From: Azospirillum lipoferum 4B | Lineage (GTDB): Bacteria; Pseudomonadota; Alphaproteobacteria; Azospirillales; Azospirillaceae | DNA length: 64,000 bases | Assembly: GCF_000283655.1 (NCBI RefSeq) | Contig: NC_016587.1 | Location: 310,001 to 374,000, forward strand | Direction of reading: 5' to 3' | Shown here: positions 46,576-55,030 of the stretch, piece by piece | Layout: each line of letters begins with the position of its first letter | Position numbering within the stretch: position 1 is the first letter of the stretch | Made by a program: the position numbers and the translations under genes | The notes under the pieces: generated by a model | What the model was told of the DNA's origin: nothing | Databases searched by the model: none | What the model saw: the letters and a program-made list of their open reading frames with translations, nothing else

Positions 46576-47154
46576 ATGATCGCCACGTCCCTCGCGCTCG
46601 CCTTCAGCCTGTCCATGGATTCCTTCGCCGCGGCGCTCGGCCGCGGTGCCTGTTCGCGCCGTGCCGGCCTGCCCGAGGCGGTGCGCGTGGGTGCGGCCTT
46701 CGGCGCCTGCCAGTTCGCGATGCCGCTGGTCGGCTGGGGCATCGGCATCGCCTTTGCCAGCCTCGTCGAATCGGTCGATCACTGGATCGCCTTCGGCCTG
46801 CTGCTGGCGGTCGGCGGCGCGATGCTGCGCAACGCCATCATGGCCGGCGAGGATGAGGGCGAGGAGGATTGCGGACCGGTGCGCAGCGCGCGCGCGGAAT
46901 GGCTGGCCCTGCTGACAACCGCCGTCGCCACCAGCATCGACGCCGCCGCCGTGGGGGCGGGTCTGGCGCTGGTCGATGTGGATATGGTAACGACGTCGGC
47001 ACTGATCGGCGTCGTGACCTTCGCGGTGGCGTTCGGCGGGGTGCTGATCGGGCGCGCCGCCGGCAAGCATCTGGGGCGCTGGGCGGAAATGGCCGGCGGC
47101 GTGGTGCTGATCGGGCTGGGTTCCAAGATCCTGCTGGAGCATACGCTGGGGTGA
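46576..47154 (+). CDS. mntP: Manganese efflux pump MntP
   Basis: 192 residues, six membrane helices in two repeats (IATSLALAFSLSMDSFAAALGRG and LLTTAVATSIDAAAVGAGLAL), each with the conserved Asp that is needed for manganese export. ATG 46576 follows GGGAATAGCC. The manganese riboswitch in its leader supports the role. Confidence 0.9.
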   Translation: MIATSLALAFSLSMDSFAAALGRGACSRRAGLPEAVRVGAAFGACQFAMPLVGWGIGIAFASLVESVDHWIAFGLLLAVGGAMLRNAIMAGEDEGEEDCGPVRSARAEWLALLTTAVATSIDAAAVGAGLALVDVDMVTTSALIGVVTFAVAFGGVLIGRAAGKHLGRWAEMAGGVVLIGLGSKILLEHTLG

Positions 47155-47221
47155 GACGCCGCGACCGATCGCTCATGCGGACTCCCGCTCTGGCCCAAGC
47201 ACCGACCGACGTCCTGCAACG

Positions 47222-48187
47222 ATGCCTTCAGCCATGACTGCGGATTCGACCGTCACCATCCTTTGGAACGAGGGCACCGTCGGCGAATGGGGCCGGCATT
47301 ACGCCGCGATCCCACGCTCGACGCTGCCGCAGTGCTTCGGCTATGCGAGCGCGATGGCGAAGACGCACGGCTATGTCCCGCGCCTGGGCCTGATCCATGA
47401 GGGGGAGCGTCCGATCGGGCTGGTGCAGGTGCTGCAGCGCCGTGCGCTGAAGCTGTTCCGCCAGACACACATCCATCGCGGCCCGCTGTGGTTCGGCGAG
47501 ACGCCGACCCCGGATGTCGCCGAGGCCGCGTTCAGGCTGCTGCGGCGCGAATACCCCAACACTCTGTTCAGCCGTGTCAGCTTCCTGCCCGAACTGCCGG
47601 CCACGCCGGAGATGGCGGCGGTGATGGAGCGTTGCGGCTTCCGCCGCATCGGCCCCGGTTACCAGACGGTCTGGATCGACCTGTCGCCGAACCTGGAGGC
47701 GATCCGCGCCCGCTTCGCCGGTTCATGGCGCAAGGGTTTGAAGGCTGCCGAGTCGGCCGGGCTGGTTCTCGATGTCGATCCGGCGGCGCAGAACCTGCCC
47801 TGGCTGGCCCGCCAGGACCAGAAGCAGGCGCAGACCAAGGGATACCGCAGCGCCTCGGGGCCACTGATCGTCCGGCTGCGCAATGCGATGCACAAGGCCG
47901 GCGGCGTGCTGATGATCACGGCGCTTGCCGGAAAGGAACCGGCGGCAGCGGCTCTGCTGTTCATCCATGGGCAGGCGGCGACCTACCAGATCGGCTGGTC
48001 GAACGAGGCCGGGCGCAAAACCAACGCCATGCGGCTTGTGCTGTGGCGGGCCATCGGGGAGCTGAAGGCGCGCGGCGTCACCACGCTCGATCTCGGTGGC
48101 ATCAACCCGGACGATGCGCCGGGCGTCACCGAATTCAAGCTCGGCCTGGGCGGGGAGAAGGTGGAGACGGTCGGCCTGTACCGCTGA
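47222..48187 (+). CDS. FemAB/GNAT-fold acyltransferase-like protein
   Basis: 321 residues. The double-GNAT FemAB-like layout is visible: N-terminal half with LPQCFGYASAMAKTHGYVP and a central QTVWIDLSPNLEAIRARFAGSWRKGLKAAE, the usual pattern (one Trp-Arg-Lys turn) of lipid II:glycine glycyltransferase-like proteins; C-terminal GGVLMITALAGKEPAAAALLFIHGQAATYQIGWSNEAGR, the core acetyltransferase strand set. Such proteins in Gram-negative bacteria modify peptidoglycan or polysaccharide; substrate unknown. ATG 47222 or 47234 may be used. No tight operon partner. Confidence 0.65.
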   Translation: MPSAMTADSTVTILWNEGTVGEWGRHYAAIPRSTLPQCFGYASAMAKTHGYVPRLGLIHEGERPIGLVQVLQRRALKLFRQTHIHRGPLWFGETPTPDVAEAAFRLLRREYPNTLFSRVSFLPELPATPEMAAVMERCGFRRIGPGYQTVWIDLSPNLEAIRARFAGSWRKGLKAAESAGLVLDVDPAAQNLPWLARQDQKQAQTKGYRSASGPLIVRLRNAMHKAGGVLMITALAGKEPAAAALLFIHGQAATYQIGWSNEAGRKTNAMRLVLWRAIGELKARGVTTLDLGGINPDDAPGVTEFKLGLGGEKVETVGLYR

Positions 48188-48221
48188 CGGGGGCCGACGC
48201 GCTCCCGCACATGCGCCACCC

Positions 48222-48908
48222 TCACCCCGCCAGCGTCATTCCCATTTCCCAGAAATCCGCCTCCAGGCGGCAGGCCTGCCGGAATACCGTCAGCAGCCGC
48301 GGGAAGCGCGCCTCCGTCATCCCGTCGGCCGCCAGCCGGTCCAGAGTCTCCCGCGCCGCCCGCGCCACCTCCTGATAGGCGTCGCCGGCATATTCGGCGA
48401 TCCAGGCGCGGTAGGGGTTGGCATCGTCCAGCGCACCGGGCAACCCGGCCAACCGCCGGCCGATCTCGGCATAGCCGATGACGCAGGGGCTGAGCGCCAC
48501 ATGCAGATCCAGCAGGTCGCCGCGCAGGCCGGTTTCCAGCACATAGCGGGTGTAGGCCATCGTCGCCTTGGCCTCCGCCGCCTGTTCCAGCTCGGCCGCC
48601 GGCAGGCCCCAGCCGGCGCACAGGCCGACATGCAGATCCATCTCGACGTCCAGGATCGCCTTCAGCCCGCCCAGCGACGCCCGCATCTCGCGCAGGTCCC
48701 GGCCCTTGTAGATGGCGAGCGCATAGGCACGGGCGAAATGGATCAGGAACAGGTAATCCTGCACCAGATAATGGCGGAAACACGCCTGCGGCAGCGTTCC
48801 GTCGCCCATCCCGCGCACGAAGGCGTGGTCGACATAGGCCGTCCAGTCCGGCCGGGACTCGGCGACGAGCCGGTCGAACAGGTCGGGGCGGGAAGCGGGG
48901 GCGGTCAT
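48222..48908 (-). CDS. tenA: TenA family aminopyrimidine aminohydrolase (thiaminase II)
   Basis: 228 residues, all-helical. Salvages thiamine pyrimidine by hydrolysing aminomethyl-aminopyrimidine. FRHYLVQDYLFLIHFARAYA, the acidic MDLHVGLC region and the catalytic Cys in LHVALSPCVIGYAEIG are conserved, as is the C-terminal ADFWEMG with the acid Glu. ATG 48908 used. No other thiamine gene nearby; convergent with the FemAB-like gene. Confidence 0.85.
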   Translation of the reverse strand: MTAPASRPDLFDRLVAESRPDWTAYVDHAFVRGMGDGTLPQACFRHYLVQDYLFLIHFARAYALAIYKGRDLREMRASLGGLKAILDVEMDLHVGLCAGWGLPAAELEQAAEAKATMAYTRYVLETGLRGDLLDLHVALSPCVIGYAEIGRRLAGLPGALDDANPYRAWIAEYAGDAYQEVARAARETLDRLAADGMTEARFPRLLTVFRQACRLEADFWEMGMTLAG

Positions 48909-48957
48909 GGCTGCGGACTCCGGTGTCTCTGACGAAGGTGGGCGCACAGTCTAGCGA

Positions 48958-49809
48958 TCATTCGCCCGTTTGCAGCAACGCTCCGCGCACCCGCGCCTGA
49001 CGGAAGGCGTAGAGGAACACCGCCACGCCCGCCGCCATGTAGAGCGCGTTCAGCCCGACCGCCCAAGCCAGATGGTCCCAGCGCAGGGCACCCTCGAACA
49101 CCAGCGCCCGCATGCCCTCGAACACATGGGCGGACGGCAGGGCCAACGAGACCGGCTGGAGCCACGCCGGCAGGACCGAGACCGGGTAATAGACGGCGCT
49201 GACCGGGGCCAGCATGAAGACGACGATCCAGGCCAGCCCCTCCGCCCCCATGCCATAGCGCAGGATCAGCGCCACGATCAGCAGCCCCAGCGACCAGCCC
49301 AGCACGATCAGGTTGGCGAAGAAGGCGGCCAGCGGCAGGCCGAGCGCGAAGACCGAATAGCCGAAGAAGGGGATCGCCAGCGCCGCCGCCGGCAGAACGC
49401 CGATCAGGGTGCGCAGCAGGCTCATGGTCATCAGCGCCGTCACCCATTCGCCGGGGCGCAAGGGGCTGACGAACAGATGGCCGAGGTTGCGCGACCACAT
49501 CTCCTCCAGAAAGGAGATGGAGACGCCGAGCTGGCCGCGGAACAGCACGTCCCACAGCAGCACGGCGCTGACCAGCACGCCGGCCCCCTGCGCCACCCAG
49601 CCGCTGCCGCCGCCGCTGGATGAGGCCATGAACTGGTTGATGTAGCCCCACAGGATCATCTGCATGGTCGGCCAATAGGCCAGCTCCAGGATGCGCGGCC
49701 AGGACCCGCGCAGCAGATACCAGTAGCGCAGCACCATGGCGCCGACCCGGCGCAGCGAGAAGTTGGCCCGCGGGATCGGCTGTGGAGCGGTCGCGTCATT
49801 CGGCTGCAT
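48958..49809 (-). CDS. ABC-2 type exporter permease
   Basis: 283 residues, six membrane helices. The conserved ABC-2 features are LRYWYLLRGSWPRILELAYWP at the N-terminus, SISFLEEMWSRNLGHLFVSPL (coupling helix) and YPVSVLPAWLQPVSLALPSAHVFEGMR. Pairs with the ATPase gene directly upstream, overlapping it by 14 bases. Substrate not predictable; lipids, heme-like compounds or drugs are all possible. Confidence 0.85.
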   Translation of the reverse strand: MQPNDATAPQPIPRANFSLRRVGAMVLRYWYLLRGSWPRILELAYWPTMQMILWGYINQFMASSSGGGSGWVAQGAGVLVSAVLLWDVLFRGQLGVSISFLEEMWSRNLGHLFVSPLRPGEWVTALMTMSLLRTLIGVLPAAALAIPFFGYSVFALGLPLAAFFANLIVLGWSLGLLIVALILRYGMGAEGLAWIVVFMLAPVSAVYYPVSVLPAWLQPVSLALPSAHVFEGMRALVFEGALRWDHLAWAVGLNALYMAAGVAVFLYAFRQARVRGALLQTGE

Positions 49810-50605
49810 CGGCGGCCTCCCCGGCCAGGATCGTTGCGCCGTCGGACGCGCGCGCGATGTCGAGGAACACCTCCTCCAGCGTCTGGCGGCCATAGCGGGC
49901 GAGCAGGGCGGAGGGCGCGCCGCGGTCGACGATCCGCCCCTGCCGCATCATCAGCACGCCGTCGCACAGCCTCTCCACCTCCAGCATGTTGTGGGAGGCG
50001 AGCAGGATGGTGGCGCCGGTGCGGGCGCGGTAGCGCTCCAGATATGTGCGGATCCAGTCGGCGGTGTCGGGGTCGAGCGAGGCGGTCGGCTCGTCCAGAA
50101 GCAGAAGCTCCGGGTCGTTCAGCAGGGCTTTCGCCAGCGCCACGCGGGTTTTCTGCCCCGCCGACAGCCCGCCGGACGGACGATCGAGAAAACGCGTCAG
50201 GTCAAGATGCTCGGACAATTCCCGGACGCGCTTTTTGACGCATGTCAAACCGTAGAGGTGGGCATAGACGGTAAGGTTCTCCCGCACCGTCAGCCGATGG
50301 GGCAGCTCGACGTAGGGGGAGGAGAAGTTCATGCGCGGAAGCACGGCATGCCGATGGCGCGCCATGTCGACGCCCAGGATCTCCACCGTCCCGGCCGTCG
50401 GCAGCAACAGCCCCAGCAGCATCGAGATGGTCGTCGTCTTGCCGGCGCCGTTGCCGCCCAGAAGGCCGGTCACGCTGCCGCGCGGAACGGTGAAGTCGAT
50501 GGCGTCGACAGCCGTCACCTCCCCGCCGCCGGGCGTGGGGAAGCGCTTGGTCAGCCCGGCCACCCGGATGGCGGGCGGATGCTGTGGGATGGTTCGCTCG
50601 GTCAT
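49796..50605 (-). CDS. ABC-2 exporter ATP-binding protein
   Basis: 269 residues. Walker A GGNGAGKTT, the Q-loop region with MNFSSPYVEL, signature LSAGQKTRV, Walker B LLLLDEPTASLDPD and the switch His in LLASHNM are all intact. Works with the permease encoded by the overlapping downstream gene; together a minimal two-protein exporter. Divergent from regB, leaving 78 bases for both promoters. Confidence 0.9.
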   Translation of the reverse strand: MTERTIPQHPPAIRVAGLTKRFPTPGGGEVTAVDAIDFTVPRGSVTGLLGGNGAGKTTTISMLLGLLLPTAGTVEILGVDMARHRHAVLPRMNFSSPYVELPHRLTVRENLTVYAHLYGLTCVKKRVRELSEHLDLTRFLDRPSGGLSAGQKTRVALAKALLNDPELLLLDEPTASLDPDTADWIRTYLERYRARTGATILLASHNMLEVERLCDGVLMMRQGRIVDRGAPSALLARYGRQTLEEVFLDIARASDGATILAGEAADAAE

Positions 50606-50683
50606 GGGCACAGAATATGGCGGCGGGAGCCGCAACCGCCAGGGGCATGCGGGCGACGGGCATGCAGGCCAGGGGTATCGATC

Positions 50684-52090
50684 ATGATGACGCTCGCCAG
50701 CGTATTGCCCGCCCCGGTTCCGGCCGCCGCGCCGCCGCAATGGGCGCAGCCCGACGGCCGCATCACGCTGCGCACGCTGATCCTGATCCGCTGGGTCGCG
50801 GTGATCGGGCAGCTGGCGGCGGTCGGATTCGTCAGCCTGGGCCTGGGCTTCCCGCTGCCGTTGGGGCCGGTCCTGGCCGCCGTCAGCGCGTCGGCCCTGC
50901 TGAACGTGGTGGCGATGGCGCAGCAGGGTGGCCGGCTGCGGCTGGCCGACCGCGACGCGGCGCTGTATCTCAGCTATGACATGCTGCAGCTGACGCTGCT
51001 GCTCTATCTGACCGGCGGCCTGAGCAACCCCTTCGCCATCCTGCTGCTGGCGCCGATGACGGTGGGTGCCGCCATCCTGTCGCGCTACAGCACGGTGCTG
51101 CTGACCGGGCTGAACCTGATCTGTCTGACCGCGCTCGCCCTCTGGCACTTTCCGCTGCCGTGGGAGGAGCCGGTGCGCTCGATGGCGCCGCTTTATGCCT
51201 TCGGCGTGTGGCTGTCGCTGTCGGTGTCGTCGGTCTTCATCGCCGGCTATGTCTTCCGCGTCGCCGCCGAGGCGCGGCGCTTCGCCGATGCGCTCGCCGC
51301 CTCGCAGGTGGCGCTTGCCCGCGAACAGCGGCTCGGTGCCCTGGGCGCGCTCGCCGCCGCCGCCGCGCATGAGCTGGGCTCGCCGCTCGGCACCATCGCC
51401 GTGGTGGCGAAGGAGCTGGCGCGCGACCTGCCGCCCGACAGCCCCTATGGCGAGGATGTCGAGCTTCTGCAGAGCCAGGTGATGCGCTGCCGCGAGATCC
51501 TTGCCGATCTGGCGCGCAAGCCCGAGGCCGACGGCGGCGACCCGTTCGAACGGCTGCCGCTGACCACGCTGATCGAAGCCGCCGCGGCGCCGCATCGGCT
51601 GGGCCATATCGACTTCGTCGTGGAACCCCACCCGGTTGGCGAGGCGGAAGAACCCTTCCTGCGCCGCAGCCCGGAGATCATCCACGGCATCGGCAACTTC
51701 ATCCAGAACGCCCACCAGTTCGCCCGCCACAAGGTGACGGTCGCCGCCGCCTGGGACGGCCGCGGCGTCACCATCACGGTGATGGACGACGGTCCGGGCT
51801 TCCCGCCCCATCTGCTGGGCCGCATCGGCGAGCCGTACCTGTCCGTGCGCGGCGAGCGCTCCGGCCCCAAGGGGCAGACGGGCGGCGGGCATATGGGGCT
51901 GGGCATCTTCATCGCGCAGACGCTGCTGGAGAAGACCGGCGCGACGGTGCGCTACACCAACAACTCTCCGACCAACAACCCGCCGGCCGGCACCCCGCCC
52001 GCCGATCAGACCGCCGGCGGGCATTCCAATCAGGGCGGAACGGGTGCGCGGATTTCCGTGCGCTGGAAAACCATCAACGCCAAGAAATGA
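50684..52090 (+). CDS. regB: Redox-sensing histidine kinase RegB/PrrB
   Basis: 468 residues. Membrane kinase that reads the quinone pool and controls photosynthesis, nitrogen fixation, hydrogenase and respiration genes in alphaproteobacteria. Six helices at about 30-195 include the quinone-sensing GGLSNPFAILLLAP (GGxxNPF heptad). The phospho-His is His229 in AAAHELGSPLGTI; the redox Cys of RegB is conserved as Cys269 in VMRCREILADL, 40 residues later. ATP-binding motifs NFIQNAHQFA, MDDGPGFPP and GGGHMGLGIFIA follow. The C-terminal tail is longer than usual (Asn/Pro-rich). Next gene is regA; senC is not here. Confidence 0.9.
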   Translation: MMTLASVLPAPVPAAAPPQWAQPDGRITLRTLILIRWVAVIGQLAAVGFVSLGLGFPLPLGPVLAAVSASALLNVVAMAQQGGRLRLADRDAALYLSYDMLQLTLLLYLTGGLSNPFAILLLAPMTVGAAILSRYSTVLLTGLNLICLTALALWHFPLPWEEPVRSMAPLYAFGVWLSLSVSSVFIAGYVFRVAAEARRFADALAASQVALAREQRLGALGALAAAAAHELGSPLGTIAVVAKELARDLPPDSPYGEDVELLQSQVMRCREILADLARKPEADGGDPFERLPLTTLIEAAAAPHRLGHIDFVVEPHPVGEAEEPFLRRSPEIIHGIGNFIQNAHQFARHKVTVAAAWDGRGVTITVMDDGPGFPPHLLGRIGEPYLSVRGERSGPKGQTGGGHMGLGIFIAQTLLEKTGATVRYTNNSPTNNPPAGTPPADQTAGGHSNQGGTGARISVRWKTINAKK

Positions 52091-52099
52091 GGTTTTACG

Positions 52100-52696
52100 G
52101 TGGACACCCTCAAAACAACCGATGACCTGCTGTCGGGCGATGCCGTCAAACTGACATTCACTGGCGACGTCACCCGCAGCCTCCTGATCGTCGACGACGA
52201 CGCCCCCTTCCGCACGCGGCTGGCCCGCGCCATGGAAAAGCGCGGCTTCAACGTCGTCGCGGTCGATTGCGTGCAGCTCGGCATCGAGGTGGCGCAGGAA
52301 TCCGCGCCCGCCTTCGCGGTGGTCGACCTGCGGCTGGGCGACGGCAACGGGCTGGACGTGGTGTCCGCCCTGCGCGACGCCCGCCCCGACGCCCGCGTCG
52401 TCATGCTGACCGGCTATGGCAACATCGCCACCGCCGTCGCGGCGGTGAAGGCCGGCGCTGTCGACTATCTGCCCAAGCCCGCCGACGCCGACGCTGTCGA
52501 ATCGGCCCTGCTGGCCGACGGCCGTCCGCTGCCCCAGCCGCCGGAAAACCCGATGTCGGCCGACCGCGTGCGGTGGGAGCATATCCAGCGCGTCTTCGAA
52601 CAGTGCGACCGCAACGTCTCGGAGACCGCGCGCCGCCTGAAGATGCACCGGCGCACCCTGCAGCGCATCCTGAACAAGCACGCCCCGCGCGCCTGA
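52100..52696 (+). CDS. regA: Response regulator RegA/PrrA/ActR
   Basis: 198 residues. Receiver domain with the acidic triad at 32-34 (LLIVDDDAPFRTRLARAME), phospho-Asp 76 in AVVDLRLGDGNGLDVV and Lys in YLPKPAD, a proline linker (LPQPPENPMSADRVRWEHIQ) and the Fis-type helix-turn-helix (NVSETARRLKMHRRTLQRIL), a strongly conserved RegA feature. GTG start at 52100, nine bases after the regB stop. Likely controls hup, respiratory and other redox genes; targets not visible here. Confidence 0.95.
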   Translation: MDTLKTTDDLLSGDAVKLTFTGDVTRSLLIVDDDAPFRTRLARAMEKRGFNVVAVDCVQLGIEVAQESAPAFAVVDLRLGDGNGLDVVSALRDARPDARVVMLTGYGNIATAVAAVKAGAVDYLPKPADADAVESALLADGRPLPQPPENPMSADRVRWEHIQRVFEQCDRNVSETARRLKMHRRTLQRILNKHAPRA

Positions 52697-52720
52697 GCGC
52701 GGGGAGTTCCTGGAGAAAAT

Positions 52721-52754
52721 GCGAACGGCCCGCCACGAAAGGCGGGCCGTTCGC
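52721..52754. terminator. Terminator hairpin after regA
   Basis: A 14-base perfect stem (52721-52734 with 52741-52754, six-base loop) between the convergent regA and DUF2892 genes. No T-run follows, so it may be a Rho-assisted or two-way stop. Confidence 0.75.
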
Positions 52755-52774
52755 ATGTCCGGCGGATGCGCCCG

Positions 52775-52978
52775 TCAGGCGGTGCGGTCTTCCGTGCGGC
52801 AGGTCTTGATGCCCAGCAGCGTATAGGCCGGGCAGTAGCCGACGAAGGCCGTCAGCAGCGGCACCAGCCCGACCAGCCCCCACAGGGTCTGCGGCCCGAC
52901 GACGGTCAGCGAAAGCAGGATCAGTCCGACGATGGCGCGCAGCGCGCGATCCACCGGGCCCATATTGCGGCAATTCAT
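52775..52978 (-). CDS. DUF2892 (YgaP-like) small inner-membrane protein
   Basis: 67 residues. Begins MNCRNMGPVDRALRAIVGLI, the DUF2892 signature, followed by two membrane helices and a short CPAYTLLGIKTCR tail with two cysteines. Family members often accompany rhodanese-type or Crp/Fnr genes concerned with sulfide and oxygen response. Here it is separated from a Crp/Fnr gene on the same strand by the nuclease pair, as if that pair had been inserted. Confidence 0.85.
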   Translation of the reverse strand: MNCRNMGPVDRALRAIVGLILLSLTVVGPQTLWGLVGLVPLLTAFVGYCPAYTLLGIKTCRTEDRTA

Positions 52979-53089
52979 GGCGGCACCTGTCCGGTATTGA
53001 AGCGATGTCCACGGGACCCGAGTCCCGCATCGCACCGGTTTATGCCGCGATGGTACCGGCCGTCTGTGACGGAGTCACAGGGGGTCGGA

Positions 53090-53758
53090 TCAGGTGGCGT
53101 TCGTGTCGAGAACCTCTTCGACGGCAGACAGTATGGCTTCCACATCGCCGAAAGCCGGTTCCGCTTCGATGTCCCCATGTACGATTCTATTGCGCAAACC
53201 GGTCAGCTCACGCATGCGGCGTTCCGTCGCAGGGGCGATATAGCCGTTCATTGCGAGCGTCTGGATGAGGGAACCGGGCGTGTGTGCGGAATTTGGCTTG
53301 CGTTCAGCCTCGCCCACCAACTGGACGGCAGCTTCCAGCAGTGCCCAAGCCATGACGAATGCAGGACGACGGTGCCCCAGGGCACTCAGCGCCCGTGTCT
53401 CCTCCAGGCGGCGGCGGATGGCCGCCGGCGGAGCGGTCGGAACCACGACGGCTTGCCCCGATGCTGCGGCCCGGTGGACAACGCTCAATTGCCAATCCGG
53501 ATGTCCGTCGAACAGCCGCCGGATGTCCTGCAACTGCCAATCGGCGGGTCGGGTCGGGTGGCGCTTCACCTCGATGGCGATGTTCTGTCCCGGCTTCCGG
53601 GCCAAGGCGTCGGGGATGTACGACCCCAGGAAAGGCGGCAACAGGGAGGACTCAGGGGCGATTGTGAAGGTATATCCCTCAGCCTCATAGCGTGCGCGCA
53701 GGCCTTCGAGGAATTCCGCCTCGGTCTCTTCCGACCAGGCGTGAGCCGGCATGCTCAT
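53090..53758 (-). CDS. Putative nuclease: PD-(D/E)xK-like domain fused to a HEPN-like domain
   Basis: 222 residues, no signal peptide or membrane helix. The N-terminal half has a restriction-endonuclease-like core: P49-D50 in GSYIPDALARKPG and E63-V-K65 in IAIEVKRHP, spaced as PD-Xn-ExK. The C-terminal third is helical and carries R189-N-x3-H194 (GLRNRIVHGD), the RX4-6H motif of HEPN RNases in toxins and defence proteins. Both assignments rest on motif reading alone. Its ATG overlaps the stop of the RusA-like gene (ATGA), so the two are coupled. Lower GC than the flanks suggests transfer. Confidence 0.6.
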   Translation of the reverse strand: MSMPAHAWSEETEAEFLEGLRARYEAEGYTFTIAPESSLLPPFLGSYIPDALARKPGQNIAIEVKRHPTRPADWQLQDIRRLFDGHPDWQLSVVHRAAASGQAVVVPTAPPAAIRRRLEETRALSALGHRRPAFVMAWALLEAAVQLVGEAERKPNSAHTPGSLIQTLAMNGYIAPATERRMRELTGLRNRIVHGDIEAEPAFGDVEAILSAVEEVLDTNAT

Positions 53759-54189
53759 TGAACTCTCCTCCAGACCAGATCGTCATCGACGCGAATGTAC
53801 AGCACCGGCGGCTCGATATCCAATGCAAGGGCCAGACGGTCGCTCGGTGTCCGGAACTCCCAGCCGACATCCGGTTCGAACTTTTGGACGGTTACGCGCT
53901 CGACCACCCGGTCATCCAGATAGGCGATACCGATCATCGCATCCATGATCGGCTTGACGATATTGTCGATGTCGCCGGTCATCGGATCGCTGGGAAAATA
54001 GTAGATGGTAACGGCGAGAGGGCGATCGTCGAGAAAACCCAGCTCATAGCTTTCCCTCTGGCGCTCACGGGCGGCAGCCGCAACCCGTTCCTTCCAGGCA
54101 TCCCTATTTTTGGCGCTTTTGCTTTGAAGCGAGGCAGGAACGCCCTGCAGCACCACTTCAAAAGGGTAAAGCGTGTCGATGTCCGGCAT
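53755..54189 (-). CDS. RusA-like endonuclease family protein
   Basis: 144 residues, the size of RusA. The Holliday-junction resolvase signature is present: D73-I-D75-N-x2-K79-x3-D83, then the acidic pair D92-D93 in IAYLDDRVVERVTVQK ending at K103; the catalytic Asp triad and Lys are intact. RusA enzymes come mostly from prophages, but no phage genes surround this one. It is the first gene of a two-gene unit with the PD-(D/E)xK/HEPN-like protein. Visibly less GC-rich than its neighbours. Confidence 0.75.
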   Translation of the reverse strand: MPDIDTLYPFEVVLQGVPASLQSKSAKNRDAWKERVAAAARERQRESYELGFLDDRPLAVTIYYFPSDPMTGDIDNIVKPIMDAMIGIAYLDDRVVERVTVQKFEPDVGWEFRTPSDRLALALDIEPPVLYIRVDDDLVWRRVQ

Positions 54190-54322
54190 TCGCCCGCTTT
54201 GATTGCATCGTGTTTGGCGCTGCTCAGCTTTTATATGAGGAAAATGAGCGCTTCAATGCCCGAAGCGCGTATTCTGTGAAGGTTAAGGCAGATGATGGGT
54301 GAATGGACGCCCGGTCGGCGCC

Positions 54323-55030
54323 TTACCGATCCTCCGCCAGCGCCACGAGCGCTACCGGGTCGAGCACCTGGATCCGGCCGCGCGACAGCGCCACGAACCC
54401 GCGGCGTTCGAACTCCTTCAACTGGCGGCTCACCACTTCGCGCGCGGTCCCCAGTTCCACGGCAAGGGCCTGATGCGTGATGTCCAGCCCCCCGGCATCG
54501 TCGCGCCGGTCGGCCAGGAAACGGGCGAGCCGCAGGTCGATGCGGCCGAAGGCGACCTCCTCGATCAGCATCATCATGCCGGTCAGCCGGTTGCCGAAGG
54601 ACGCAAAGACGAAGTCGCGGAAGGCGGCGGAGCGGGCCACCAGATCGTGGAAGGGGCCGGCCGCCAGCGCCACCGCGTCGATGTCGGTCTCGGCCACCGC
54701 TTCGGCGCTGTAGGGATTGTCGGTCAGCAGACAGGCGGTGGTGACGATGCAGGTCTCCCCGCGGGAAACGCGGTAAAGCACGATCTCGCGCCCGGTTTCC
54801 GACGCCATCTGCACCCGCACGGCGCCGTCCAGCACCATCATGAAGGTGTGACAACGGTCTCCGGCACGGAACAGGACGGTTCCGCGGGGAACGTTCACCC
54901 GCCGGCCGGCGTTGCCCAGGCAGGCCGCCGAGTCCGGTTCGAGCCTGGCCAGCGTTGGGAAGAGCGTGGGGATCAGCGCAGCCCAGTCGGTCCGTTCGCC
55001 CGCTCGTTCGCCCACTCGTTCGTTGGTCAT
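54323..55030 (-). CDS. Crp/Fnr family transcriptional regulator
   Basis: 235 residues. Cyclic-nucleotide-like sensor domain (about 45-140) with GETCIVTTACLL carrying Cys94 and Cys100, plus Cys37 and Cys60, but not the N-terminal four-Cys cluster of FNR, so no FNR-type iron-sulfur cluster. The winged helix (about 175-215: ALAVELGTAREVVSRQLKEFERRG) has E-x-x-S-R as in FNR, so it should recognise TTGAT-N4-ATCAA-type sites like those before hupK and nnrS; that link is inference. Divergent from the polysaccharide kinase gene, with a 275-base promoter spacer. Confidence 0.8.
   Translation of the reverse strand: MTNERVGERAGERTDWAALIPTLFPTLARLEPDSAACLGNAGRRVNVPRGTVLFRAGDRCHTFMMVLDGAVRVQMASETGREIVLYRVSRGETCIVTTACLLTDNPYSAEAVAETDIDAVALAAGPFHDLVARSAAFRDFVFASFGNRLTGMMMLIEEVAFGRIDLRLARFLADRRDDAGGLDITHQALAVELGTAREVVSRQLKEFERRGFVALSRGRIQVLDPVALVALAEDR

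Noticed and set aside
50235-50248. TTGACGCATGTCAA, a perfect FNR-type palindrome
   Set aside because: It lies inside the coding sequence of the ABC-2 ATPase, hundreds of bases from any gene start, so it is probably chance.
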